From Usnea hakonensis (Eukaryota; Ascomycota; Lecanoromycetes; Lecanorales; Parmeliaceae), in assembly GCA_013423325.1 (NCBI GenBank), contig BLJB01000093.1:333-43895 (forward strand): 43,563 bases of DNA, given 5' to 3'. This document shows, piece after piece, positions 1 through 11,421 of this stretch (the first letter of the stretch is position 1; each line of letters starts with the position of its first letter). The position numbers were made by a program, and so were the translations under genes. The notes below the pieces were generated by a model, which was not told the DNA's origin, did not search any database, and saw only the letters and a program-made list of their open reading frames with translations.

Positions 1-420
<420 letters not shown>

Positions 421-573
421 CTCGTTCTTAAAGCGCAGCGAGTTGCAAAAAGGGACTGTTTTTTTATGTTCGGTCGCCTACCCCTGAATTTTACCCCCTG
501 CCGGTCCATGGGATACGACCAGCACTCATTCAATTGACTCATTCTAACTATTTCACATACCTCTAATCTCTTT

Positions 574-1788
574 CTACTTCAAACCGCACTCCTCTGCTCT
601 GATCCTGTCGCTCAATCCTCGCTCCAGCGCGTTTCTCTTCCTCATTTCCAATTCATTACTTAAACTTTCAATCTTGCTATTCAGGTAGGCGTACCTCACA
701 GTTGAAACATTGCTTCTCTGAGGATCCGGATTTGTTATCGGATCCAAAGCTCGCCGCTCGCGTAGCTCGTGGGCCTCTACTTCGAGGGCTTGCTTTTTGC
801 GGCGTAGCTCTTCGAACTCCTTGAATTCTGAAAATCCGCCAAAGCACAAGCCGAAACCGCCACAGTAACAGATATGCTCGGCTGGGCAGTAAATGCTTTG
901 ACCTGTAAAAAGGAATTGCCAGGAGTACTCCCAGATCCTTCCCGATACATAGTCACTCAATGTGGTCCTGGCGATCCAGTCTCGATAGAAGATAAAGCGG
1001 CTAAGAGGTATTGAGAGAACACGGTCCTTCGATAACGCAAATTGCGCGCAGCATGCTTGACCCAGGGCCGCAGGAAGAGGATCAGAAGGGAATAGCTCAC
1101 TCCAGCACCTTGATAGCACGACCTCCTCTTGTTTCTCAAGACTTTCTTGCAGATTTCCAGGATGAAGCCACTCGGGGCAGCCTGGCGACCAGTGACATCG
1201 TAAGTTCACGTATCCTTTCCTGATGACATAGTCACTCTTTAGTCTTCGAACCATTTCACTTGCATCGTAACCCAAGAGGGCATTGTTGTGGTGCGTCCAA
1301 CGATGCGAGTGCATAAATATCAGAATGTCAGGCAGGGTGTCGTAGTGGTTTATGATATACGTTAAATATGTCATGACTTCATGTCCTTTGTTCTTGGGTG
1401 GATGAAGCACCGCAACCGGGTCATTCGCGATGTAGACTGCAGTGTCCACATCTGGCAGCTCCTCGGAAATCCAGGAAATGTTGTCACTCTGAAGCCGTGG
1501 GATGACCATGACACGACTGTACTTTGAGCCCAACGGTTTCGGTACACCAGGATGAAAGTGAGAGGGCAATGAAGAGGCAGCTGATTCAGATGACATTTGT
1601 AATTGATTTATGGGTTCATCGCGGCCGACAGCGGACGAGGTCGAGGCGTGAAGGAATGTTTCCTCGTCTCTTCCCACCCTGTGATTGGCCCCAGAGACAT
1701 TCTCTGTATTGATTTTGTTGAAAGATGAGAAGATGATAATGAGCGCAGCGGTAAAGATGAACAGAATGAGCTTCTTTATTGCAAACAT
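574..1788 (-). CDS. DUF3431 family type II membrane protein
   Basis: Single-exon gene of 404 aa starting at an ATG (1788-1786) and ending TAG at 576-574. A hydrophobic segment at residues 7-22 (LILFIFTAALIIIFSS) follows a short basic N-terminus, so the product is probably a type II membrane or secretory-pathway protein. The lumenal part matches DUF3431, a fungal family of unknown function. Recognisable elements are the strand reading DTAVYIANDP, the HEVMTYLTYIINHYDTLPD region and the IFMHSHRWTHHN motif near residues 155-170. Cysteines are plentiful around residues 200-310. The last 80 residues are charged and probably coiled coil. The family has a glycosyltransferase-like feel, but no function is established and I assign none. 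It lies head to tail with the RGS-LOV gene, about 780 bp away. Confidence 0.88.
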   Translation of the reverse strand: MFAIKKLILFIFTAALIIIFSSFNKINTENVSGANHRVGRDEETFLHASTSSAVGRDEPINQLQMSSESAASSLPSHFHPGVPKPLGSKYSRVMVIPRLQSDNISWISEELPDVDTAVYIANDPVAVLHPPKNKGHEVMTYLTYIINHYDTLPDILIFMHSHRWTHHNNALLGYDASEMVRRLKSDYVIRKGYVNLRCHWSPGCPEWLHPGNLQESLEKQEEVVLSRCWSELFPSDPLPAALGQACCAQFALSKDRVLSIPLSRFIFYRDWIARTTLSDYVSGRIWEYSWQFLFTGQSIYCPAEHICYCGGFGLCFGGFSEFKEFEELRRKKQALEVEAHELRERRALDPITNPDPQRSNVSTVRYAYLNSKIESLSNELEMRKRNALERGLSDRIRAEECGLK

Positions 1789-2570
1789 TTCCAGGAGTCA
1801 GGGGACACTTGAGGTGTGGAGGAGGTAATCACAACACGAGGTCAGTGCGATGTCTAGGATATTTCGAGGACCAAGGAAGCTGCACTGGTCGAGTTTGCTT
1901 TGAACAAAGAACTTTGAAAATTCGAGAAGGAGCCCGCAAGGACTAAATTTCGAGACGAGAAATGCACATCCATGGGCAGATATTGTGAATGTACGATCGA
2001 TTTTTATTATGGCTGAATATTAAAGCTGGGCGGTCCAAAAGGGAATTCCGGCGGAAAAGTGTTATGGCAGCATAATTATTTCTTGTATTCATGCACTAGT
2101 GTTTAGCATGAGATGTCTCCAATACACAACAGTAACGGTCTGCTTTACTGCGAAAGTAGTCATGGCCTTATGAATGCAATACACATGATATCCGCCACTC
2201 TGTCCATCTGATGAATGGCCGTCTTTAAACGACCTCTAAGAGCACGTGTCTGCAACTGATTCAGCTTCAGATTGCATCAATCCAATTTCTTGTCATGTGA
2301 TCACGAACAGTCTTATCCCGAGTGAAGCATTTCCAGTCTGCGGCTTGATATTCATTTCCGTGCACATTCCCGTGCACTTCGCCTGATTTTCCCAAAACAT
2401 TGCCATAGTAATTGGGTGGACCACACGTTGAGGGGAATGATTCCGCATACTGTTGCTGCGCTTATCGCTAAGATGGAGAGTTCCGCCTGGGCCAACGCGG
2501 CTGAGACAGGCGTCTTCTCCCCGTAGTATGCATACAGATATGATGGCTGGGCCCAGCAACCAAGATCCTG
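1789..2570. other. Intergenic region between DUF3431 gene and RGS-LOV gene
   Basis: This region holds the promoter of the DUF3431 gene and the 3' region of the RGS-LOV gene (both minus strand). An 88-codon minus-strand ORF at 2559-2293 lies here. It opens without interruption from the frame QFGKIYFTK just upstream and could be an alternative last exon of the RGS-LOV gene, but I do not call it as a gene. Nothing else is recognisable. Confidence 0.5.
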
Positions 2571-4891
2571 CTATATTCGAAGGGATTTTGGTGAAGTAGA
2601 TCTTACCGAACTGGTATAGGCGCCGTTGTTTATACTTTGATGACCTCTGGGATAATCATTTTGCAATGAGCTCACAGCACTAGCGCGGCCTGACACAGAC
2701 TCTGCGCTGCTTCCGGTGCGTTCGTGACCGTCGTAAACCCTACCACGATGAGGTGCAACAGGGGGAGCCTGTTTCCATCTTCTACTCAGCTCCTGGTCGT
2801 CGTCAACCAATACCACCATCCAGACGCCAATAAGGCTGTTGCTGCCGAGCAAAGGAGTGCAGTGAATCCAGCGATTTCTTGCATTCTCACCTGCCTTAGT
2901 CACCCAGCGCACCTTTGCCGTAACACCCCGACCTTCCGCAAGAGCGGCAGAAAGCTCCTCGCGGACTCGCGTAGAGCCACCTATCTTGTCGAGGAAAGGG
3001 GATTGGAGAATTCCAGGCACCCTTAGCGTCGGCGAAGCAAACAATATACGAAAAGATGGGTGAGGCCTAACAAGTAGGTACTAGATCACATGAGTCGACG
3101 TCACCAATTTAGAAGGAGTCTGCAGACGCATACATTCTGGTAGATGCCGCTAAGCCGGCCACTCTGGCGGCTGTTGTGGTCAGACGCATGACCGTCATCT
3201 GGAATGGGCTCTTGCAAGAGTAACCGTGGCATGTGGGGCGCGACATTGCCTGGCTTATCTATGTCCTCCTCTTGATACTCTCGGTGCATCCTTCCACCGA
3301 ATTTCCGGACGGTTTCAAGCTCAGCCATGTTCAGCATCTCGCTCAGATCCTGGAAGTCATCTTTAGAATCCTGTAGGCCGCCTATATTTCCTCTACTGGG
3401 ATCTCTATGCTCAGCCTGCTCTCGGACAACGAGCTGCTGAAGAGACTCCAAATCCGTGCAATCTTTGACTAATCCACTGACATCGACCTGAGCACCTATA
3501 AAGTATCGGATCTTTCCTCGACTGTCACAAAGGGGCGCGATCATGAGCATATTCATGAATGGTGAACCATCACGTCGACTGTATCCACGTTAGCTCTGAG
3601 AAGCCTTCGAGGAATGGGATCTAGTCACTAATTGAGGAACACCTCGCAGTGCTCCTTGCCAGCCCTGACCGCATCTCCGAGCCTTCGTCCACTTCCGGGT
3701 TCGGTTCTTGGACCCTGAAGAAAACGACAGTTTCGCCCAATGGCATAATTCATACCATATTGGGTGGTACGATGAAACTCTGACGAAAGAGTCAGCGCTG
3801 TCGTATATTTCGAATTGACGAGCAGGCACACCTTCTGATGCAAACACAATCGGATTGTCAGGCCTGGACGGATCTGTCAGGCAATATACTTCCGCCAAAC
3901 CTTCGGATGCTTCGCGCAGATGTGGAGCCAGAGTGCCTGTGATCCGTCGGGAAATGCTTTGGCTCACGACTTGCACAAAAACATGTGTAATAAAAGCTGG
4001 GAGATCCTCGTAGGTCAATACGGTAAATGCAGAGGCGGCTTTTCTTTCCAGCTCGGGGTTGGTGGTTGGGCTGGCGAGGTCAGCTGTGAAGCCATGGGTC
4101 GGTATTGGACTTAGAGCTTCGGCTATCGCATTGGAGTATTTAATGGCTTTCAAGGCCTTGAGCGCATCGAGATAGTATATGAGAATTGGCACGGATTGGG
4201 GTCGAAAGGTGCTGAGGAAGGCAGTGAATCTTAAAAGAGAGGATGGATTGTCGAATATGACCTCCAGATGAGCCCGCGAGAAAAGCTGTTCCGAACGATT
4301 CTCCAAGGAGAAGGTTTGTCGACTTTCTTCTGCTGGAGCAACCAGGTCGAATGAGCCTGCGGGATCTCCAGTCAACGGCTCCATTGGATCTGACTTGTCA
4401 AGTGCTGATTGTGTCTGCAGCGCGGGCAACTCAAGTGAAGTTGCCTGCGTCTCATACGTTTCGTCTGAAGACATTCTCGAAACGGGTGACGCGCTGCGAG
4501 ATGTATTACGCTCAGTCGGACGATGACGGTCTGGCAAATGAGCGCTTTTCTGATCGCTGTGTGACGAAATTCAGCTCATGACTCCCCCAAATTTGTTTGG
4601 TGAAGAGCCAAACCTCAATGGCTCCCGTACATCCACAGACGGAGGAAGGTGACTCGGCAGGGAAGATGAGGCATGGAATCTTGCTCGGGCATTTGTGTCC
4701 TTGTTTGTAATGTGTGGTCGTCCGGTGGGGAACTGTTGGAAATCTTGCACCCCAATTGGAGGAAAGATCTTTTGATAGGCGCCATTACTTTGACCGTGAT
4801 GACTATTGCTGACGCTGTTCTCTTGTGATAGTTGCTGTCGCCCATCGACTTGGCGCATTGCGTTATGTGAGGGATACTGTCTTATAGGCAT
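2571..4891 (-). CDS. RGS-LOV blue-light photoreceptor (BcLOV4-like)
   Basis: Five exons: 4891-4631, 4549-3832, 3779-3629, 3578-3134, 3080-2571 (2,085 nt, 694 aa). Introns are 81, 52, 50 and 53 nt. The N-terminal ~170 residues are low complexity. An RGS fold occupies about residues 176-296, starting LFSRAHLEVIFDNPSSLLRF. A LOV domain follows at about 303-415: TDPSRPDNPIVFASEEF, the flavin-adduct motif GRNCRFLQGP with Cys near 344, then YRRDGSPFMNM and FIGAQVDVSG. The C-terminal part is PAS-like (LLVRPHPSFRILFASP, GVWMVVLVDD). This RGS-then-LOV order matches the BcLOV4 class, in which light drives binding to anionic membrane lipids. GTPase acceleration on a G-alpha subunit is an inference from the RGS fold. 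The first intron (donor GTACGG) is forced by an in-frame TGA at 4573-4571, so the start is less certain; ATG 4474 is an alternative. The 3' end could also be spliced differently. Confidence 0.92.
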
Positions 4892-5747
4892 ACGAGCGGT
4901 TGGTGTTGGTAATGGAGGCACCGTCGAGATTGGACGTGGAATGAAAAGGAAGAGGGAGAAGCAGGTGAGGGGGTGTTGTGGGGTGATGTGAAAGTGAGAG
5001 GAACATGATTATTGTTGCAGAGGGCAAGACCTTTCAGAACTACGTACTAGCATCATGCCCATGCATGGACTCCAGATTAAAGTTACTTAGACTTTTCAGA
5101 ATTGAGATTAGACAAGCATCTGCGGCGATCTTCGGTCCATATCAGCGAATGCGAGCAGGGTATTTAAAGCCAAAAAGGAAAAAGAGGGACATTTGGTTGG
5201 TTGCCTTTTGCGTAGGAGGTAGCAGTAAATAATTACTTAATAATATGTAATCGTCATGATTAGCTTTGGCCTTTTAGCCCCTAATAATATTCTGCACCAT
5301 GTGCAGCCCGACGGGTTCTAATGACCGAGGGGACGGTTGCTTTGTTCCGAGGCTCACGCCAACTACAAGGTACCTAGGTATTGATTCACCGACTGGAGAA
5401 ACACGTACCAGTACTCTTTCTAGTCACGGAAAAATGCATACCTTGGATGGCATGATTATACGAGTAAATCTGAAGAAGAGCGATTTTCTAAAAGGAGAAC
5501 GAGCCACCCCATTCTCTACCTGCTTCTTGACCAAATCAGCCTAGTTCTTTTGGGTTTCCAAAGCATCCGCAATCTAAAGAGCACCTGCGTATGCGGTCGG
5601 TGTAAGTTTAGTGATACATAATCCCAGATTGTCTGCCATGTGGAATTAAGCAAAGCGCCATACGCCTTGTTCGCAGTCCCTGCGCTCATTGCCACGTGAT
5701 GACGGAAAAACGTGATACCCTCGTTGGGGGCTCCTGTACCTGCAAAC
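4892..5747. other. Intergenic region: RGS-LOV promoter and HRD1 3' region
   Basis: About 850 bp between two minus-strand genes. Small ORFs on the plus strand (5005-5232, 5299-5544) show no family resemblance and no consistent codon pattern. A GGTACCTAGGT motif occurs near 5369. I see no RNA gene or repeat. Confidence 0.5.
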
Positions 5748-8273
5748 TTAGTCCAGCTCTTCAGTAACGTCCTCAACCGTCGTAGATCTGCCCTTTCCTT
5801 TAATCTGCTTACTGTCGGGCATAGTTCGAGACATTGGCCCTGATTCGTCATCACTCGCCTCGTTCTTAAGATGAGTCTGATCCTCAGACTCTTCGACTTG
5901 GTGCCTCCTACTAGCGCCCGTGGGAACTTGAAGGCCAGGGCCGGAGCTCCATTGCAGAACTTCTGATGAGGAGTCAGGTTTATTTTCGATTTCGGGCTTT
6001 TCGTTATGGTTGTGGTTTTGAACCTCTCTTAGTCGCCTTGAAGAGCTTTCTCCTGTACGAGCCGTTGCACTTGCCTGGGAGCGATCTTGAATGACAGACC
6101 CTGCTAACGGGTTACTAGTGGGGGACTGTGACCGACCACTAGAGCGACCAGCGTTAGAAACCTCACGGAGGTAAGTGTTCCTCCCATCATTAATCCTCTG
6201 GAGCGGCAGAATACTCCATCCCGGCGGTAGCGTCATGCCAGAAGGCAGGCTCGAATGGCCAGAACCCACACTCTGTTGCTGGGGACTTGCGCCAAACAAA
6301 GCTGCGTTACCCCCGGCTGGCATTGTGTCGGCAACCCGAGGCAGGTGAATCAGAGAAGGTTGCCCTGTAAAGCTCGCATCAGGGTTCGCCTGTGCTATAC
6401 GTAGTCGGGCAAGTTCACCTTGCAGGGCTCGCACATGGTACAACTGGCTTTGCTGGACGCGAAGTGAGTTGATTTCTCGGAGCAATTGGTGCTCCATTTG
6501 ATGAAGCTGCATTTGAAGACCTCCAGAGCTTAAAGTGGCAACGGTCCGCGGTTGAGATCCTGGAGCTTGGCGCTGCTGTCCAAACACGTCAGCCACACGT
6601 GGCGAATGCCCTATGGGCGGCACTTCTTCTGGCTGATTAGGCAGCGCCGGATTGTTTGCTTGCTGCGCGGCACCCTGAGCGCCTTGCCTGGCGCCAAACG
6701 CTATCCGAAGTGGACCAAAATTGAACACGTTCTGGGCCGCCACTGGTAAATGGAAATCACCATGGGCAGGAACCTGAGCCTGTGGTTGGTTGACGTGAGG
6801 TGGCACCCGGGCACGTTGATTTGCAAGGGCCTGACCTTGCATTCGGCCCACTGTCCCAGTCATAAGTACTGGCCTTCTGCAGGTTGGACAATTTTGTTGG
6901 CGTTCGAGCCAGCTGCGCAAGCACGAAAAATGAAGAATGTGACCGCAAGGTAGCTTCTTAGGTCTCAAGCGTTCGTCGACAGTGACAGTCCCATTGTTGT
7001 TGTGCTGCGCGCCTTGTTGATCGGCGTCGGCAGTGGTCTGTGCTTGCCAAGGCCTCATGTCTTCCCGACAAATGATACAGACATCTTCTCGCGCAACTTC
7101 TTCCGCATTGGCATCTGGGTATCTTGCATTCATATCCCGAGTTGCTTGTCGGTAGCGGACAAAATCGGTAATCCGCTTGTAGAAGGAGCGGATAGTGAGA
7201 GCTACGTCTCGGATGATGTGGATAGGCATGCCATAGAACATGCAGAGTACACAGAAAAATGTAAGATACAGGACAAGCTTGAAAAAATCTATAGATGGAT
7301 GGTTAGCTGGAGACTTTCAAACAAGCTCACCTGAACTCTCCATACCTGTTGCAAGGTCCAAATAGAAAACCCATCGACCTTTTTCCTCCCAGCCAGGAAC
7401 ATCGATATCTAATGAATCAATATCGTCGTCTGTGGCGATGTTCTCGGCGTGAGTACCTGAAGAAGTGGACCCATCAACCCTAGGTCCTTGAAGTTGGGCT
7501 GGCGCTGTGTCACGCCTCATTTGGGCTCGACGATCCTTTATTTGATTTTGGATTACCGCTGCCTCCCAGATTGATATCGAGTAGCGAGCCGCGGTGGACA
7601 AGGAGGTGATCGTCAGGACAGCAAATTCGAAAGCGAACATGACCATCATATTGGGACGCGCGTGGAGCAGCACAGTGTTGATTGAATATCGAAGCACGAA
7701 AATGTCGAATAGGGTCGAGATAGCAAGTGAAATGGAGAGTCGAGCGTGGAATAAGCGTGGATTTGATGGTGGCTGCTGCTCCAAAATCTCAACCCGTCCC
7801 GCTCCAATCCAACCCCACACCTTGCCTATCAATAGGCAGACAAACATGATCAGGAACCACCCACCCACTTCCTCTCGGAATATGGTCATTGCAAGACATG
7901 TCTCTGTGACGGCAAACCAAGACTTTTCATAAAGTTGCTCTACTTCGATCGGTCGTAACGGACCGTAAAAGAGCCTCTGCAAGGCTAGCATTCCGGAGCA
8001 TACACCTAGAAGTGCAATGTTTGTGAGTACCTGGGGAATTTTGTGAGCACGAGAGCTTTTGACTTAGTAAATACCAATTGCATCCTACCATGAGACACGC
8101 GTTACTCTGAGCCAGATAGACACAAGCTGAGTAGAAGTTTGCCCGTTGATGCAGCGCTCGGATTATGACACCTGTCGCCAGGACCATAGAGGTCTACAGC
8201 AGATCAGCAATGCATCGACACCGAGGGAAGGCCGGTGAGCTTCTCTTACCCCGGCGTAAGCTGCAAATGTCAT
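5748..8273 (-). CDS. hrd1: HRD1-type ER membrane RING E3 ubiquitin ligase
   Basis: Four exons: 8273-8250, 8193-8089, 8030-7331, 7288-5748 (2,370 nt, 789 aa). Introns are 56, 58 and 42 nt with GCTAAC/CTAAG-type branch sites. The first exon has only eight codons. The N-terminal half is a multi-spanning membrane region carrying the family motif EQLYEKSWFAVTETCLAMTIF. After it comes RDMNARYPDA and a RING-H2 domain at about residues 344-410: CIICRED, then an inserted loop of roughly 35 residues, then LPCGHILHFSCLRSWL and CPTCRR. The long low-complexity cytosolic tail (Q, P and S rich) is usual for fungal Hrd1. Established role of the family: ubiquitination of misfolded proteins retrotranslocated from the ER (ERAD), with Hrd3/Sel1 as partner. 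It is transcribed divergently from the MFS gene, with 216 bp between start codons. Confidence 0.96.
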
Positions 8274-8489
8274 ATTGTCTTGCAATATTTCAGCGATGCA
8301 TGTCCCCTCACCTCAACCTTCGTGGACCTCGATGGACTTGGTTTCATGAGGTGTCCTTGAGAAAGGTGGAAAACAGACAATCGGTACTTCAGGGCACTTT
8401 CTCCGAGCCTAGCCCTAGCCCTAAGGGTAAGACTCGTCCTCGATCGCAGGGATGTCTACCAAGTACGTAATTCTACAAAGAGCTCAAGC
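8274..8489. promoter_or_regulatory. Shared HRD1/MFS divergent promoter
   Basis: The 216-bp space between the two divergent start codons must hold both core promoters. A short telomere-like run of CTAGCCCTAGCCCTAAGGG lies at 8409-8427, too short to call a telomeric repeat. No transcription-factor site is assigned. Confidence 0.5.
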
Positions 8490-10796
8490 ATGAAGAAATT
8501 CTTCTCAGCAACTAAATTACAAATCGCCACTTATATTCTCGGTGTGTGCTTGTTTTCGGTGTGTACATTTCAATCATCCTGTCACCATCGGGTCCGGGAC
8601 ACGTTTTCGGCTCTGCTTCTACATAGCTGTCATCGTAATTGTCATCATCCCCTCACTGCAAAGATGCTAATCCTAGGCTTGTCATAGATCGCATTTCTAG
8701 TTTTCTTGAACTCATCAATATCTTTTGTTATCACGATTCTAATCGGACAACATGAGCGCGTTGGTGACGCAGTTGGCACTTTAGGCTTCGCGGATGAACT
8801 GGTCGCACTTGTGGCATGTCCTGCTTGGGGAGTAATATCCGATCGACTTGGAGTTCGCACAGTAGGTAGATTTTCTTGTTGACCATCTAGAAGTCACCCA
8901 AGCACCGAAACAAGGGAAAATGCAAGTACGTACTGGTGTTCCCCTTATTGGGGTTATCGTTGTCGAAAAGCTGGACCATTGGATCTCCTCAACATCGTCC
9001 ACAGTCGCAAGTGTATGCAGTTGCAGTAAGCTGGCAGGGAATCTTATCCAAGATGGTCACTCGGCTCAAGGGGCTCTATTCTCAACTTTGCACATTGGCA
9101 TTCAGAATCCCTAATGAGGCAATATTTACTCAGTGTAACAACACTACAAGTACATTAACAGCCTACTGAAATCTCACAGGTTTGCGTCCTGGGCTATACT
9201 GTCATCGGCCTCGCTTTGTTACTATTTGTACAAGCCAAGAATGTATTCCCCCACTTGTTGCTCGCTAGGCTATTTTTCAGCATCGGAGGCGCAGCGGCAT
9301 CGACAATGGTAACAGCGATTCTCCCATCAATGACCGCCCCTTGTGAGGATAGCGATGAAGCAAATTTGTCAAGGAAGACCCCAGACGCCAGCAATGCTCA
9401 TGGCCTTTCGCCATCTATTTCGTCCGAGCTCACAGTAACACCCCTTAGGCCAAATCATCAGTCAAATTCAAGAAATCCATCCAATGGATTAACGCCAACT
9501 CGTCTTGCTGGAATCGTTGGTATCTTCACAGGCTGTGGTGCTCTCCTCGCGCTAGGATTCTTTCTCCGTTTGCCGGAACTTATTGAGCGCAGGGGTACTT
9601 CTCCTGGACAGGCGTTGGCCGACAGCTACTACATTGTTGGTGCGTTATCTCTAATCCTCGCTTTATCATGTTTCCTTGGCCTACGCAAACTGCACGGCGA
9701 GGACAATAAGGGATGGCGAAATCTGGTGTACGGCAATCTAAATGATCCAATATCCAAAACATCGAGCCTGAAGTTCTTTGCCGAGGCAGTCGCCCTGGGC
9801 TTCCAAAACCCTTTGTTGGGCCTCGGATATCTCGGTGGATTTGTGGCGAGAGCATCCGTACGTATCTCCGCAGGACTTTCTTCCTCTGTACTGCAAAATG
9901 TCCATCGCAGGGCACATCCTGGGGCCAAGAGACCTGAATTACCTCTTGGACGAGTGTCTTGGATTTGCGATTTACTGCCTTGCGAAAACAAATAGAACGC
10001 TGATTCAGAGCTGTAGTCGGTTGCGATCTCGCTCTTCATTCCTCTATTTGTCAACGAATACTACATTTCCTCTGGACTATGTGATGAGACAGAGCATAAT
10101 CCGCAAGCTGTCAAAGCGCATTGTCGAGAAGCTTACGTCCTTGCCGCTGAGCTTACGGGCGTCTCGCAACTTGTAGCCCTTCTGTCTGCCCCTGTGTTTG
10201 GATTCCTAGCGGACAAATATCGTCGCTTCAACGTACCACTTCTTACGGCATCGCTTCTAGGTATTATCGGGTACGTGCTTTTGGCATCATTGGCGAGTCC
10301 ACAAGCCAAGGGAGAGCACGGTAGTCCTTGGATTTTTGTCGTCATGGCTCTCTTGGGAATAAGCCAAATTGGTGCAATAGTGTGCAGCTTGGGTCTCTTA
10401 GGGCGTAGTGTCCTAGGTTCACATGCCGCGAGAGAACAACTAGGACCGGCATTTCCTGATCGAGTAGCTCAAGCGGAAGGACCTAACTCCACGAGCAACA
10501 ATACTGCTGGCTCAACTGTCGCTCCCAGTGATAATAATGTTCATAGCGAAGATGCCGATGAAGATGCACCTCTATTACGTGCCAGAGGGTCGTCCAACAA
10601 CCACCTGAAGGGCTCGATAGCCGGTGTTTACTCGTTAGCTGGTGGTGTAGGTATCCTTCTGCTGACAAAAGTCGGCGGGCTCCTGTTCGACAAAGTCTCG
10701 CCAGTAGCACCTTTCCTCATGATTTCGGCCTTCAACTTTCTCTTATTAGCTGCTGGGACCGCAAGCGGAATTGTAACTATACTGAGAGGCACATGA
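8490..10796 (+). CDS. Major facilitator superfamily transporter
   Basis: Five exons: 8490-8558, 8688-8861, 9005-9025, 9180-9857, 10017-10796 (1,722 nt, 573 aa). The protein begins with ATYILGVCLFS and joins to IAFLVFLNSSISFVIT. It then carries GDAVGTLGFADELVAL and a loop WGVISDRLGVR that fits the MFS A-like motif. The second half shows GFLADKYRRFNVPL, the matching loop of the C-terminal bundle. A polar insert of ~70 residues follows the ILPSMT helix, and an acidic loop ends EDAPLLR. The substrate is unknown. The fungal family is widespread and has no agreed name that I recognise. All four introns are long (129, 143, 154, 159 nt), unlike the ~50-nt introns of neighbouring genes, and exon 3 has only 21 nt. 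The first and third exon boundaries are inferred from family continuity. Confidence 0.88.
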
Positions 10797-11421
10797 AATC
10801 TTCGTTAGGAGGTCTTGCTCTGTACACAAAGAATCGCTGGCAGCATGACGACGGACGTTGAAAGGGTAAAAGGCTTGAAAAAGTACTACATGTTTTGAAT
10901 ACTGGCTGTGTGATAAGATGCCGGGCATCGCGAGTCTGTCAAAGCTTTTGGTTGCTCACTCAGTGTACAAGAGATAGAACAACCGAATCTGACTGGGGTT
11001 CGAACGTTCAATTTGGTGAACAAGATGTTGGTGATCAATGCGTAATGCTCCTGAGCTAGAAGCTATTTAAGCTCTCGTCCTCAGAGTCGGCAAGATAATT
11101 TGGCGTGTCGGAATCGGAATCTTGTCTTGGCCTGGGCCTACAACGCAATGGACGAGGTGCTCAGCTTTGGCAGAAGACAGAATAATCTTGACTTCTGGTC
11201 CATCTAGCTCATTGACAGCATGCTTACAATCTGGAGCAAGAGAGGCATTCTGTAGATAAGATGTCGTCAGAAAGAGATGCGACCTTTACCAGGGTCGAAT
11301 GCTTGGGCTTTTCTGTAGCTGTGGTGTACATGATCCTTGTCCTTGACATCAACTTCTTAAAGTACATCTTTGAATGGGGCAAGCATTCTCTTCGGTATTT
11401 CGATTACGGCGATCAACGGTG
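10797..11421. other. Convergent intergenic region (MFS and PRI2 3' ends)
   Basis: The 625 bp between two convergent genes should contain both terminators. A GGTTCGAAC near 10995 resembles a tRNA B box, but the flanking stem does not pair. No gene or repeat is recognised. Confidence 0.5.

Noticed and set aside
2293..2559. 88-codon minus-strand ORF as an independent small gene
   Set aside because: It has no recognisable family and no clean upstream ATG context. It is better considered a possible alternative exon of the RGS-LOV gene.
5005..5544. Two plus-strand ORFs upstream of the RGS-LOV gene
   Set aside because: They are short and lysine- or threonine-rich by chance, lie in an AT-rich promoter area, and show no splice partner or family motif.
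8406..8428. Interstitial telomere repeat (CCCTAA-like)
   Set aside because: Only about three imperfect units in a promoter; too short to be telomeric.
10980..11020. tRNA gene suggested by a GGTTCGAAC B-box-like word
   Set aside because: The flanking bases cannot form a T stem and no A box or acceptor stem is found at the right distance.
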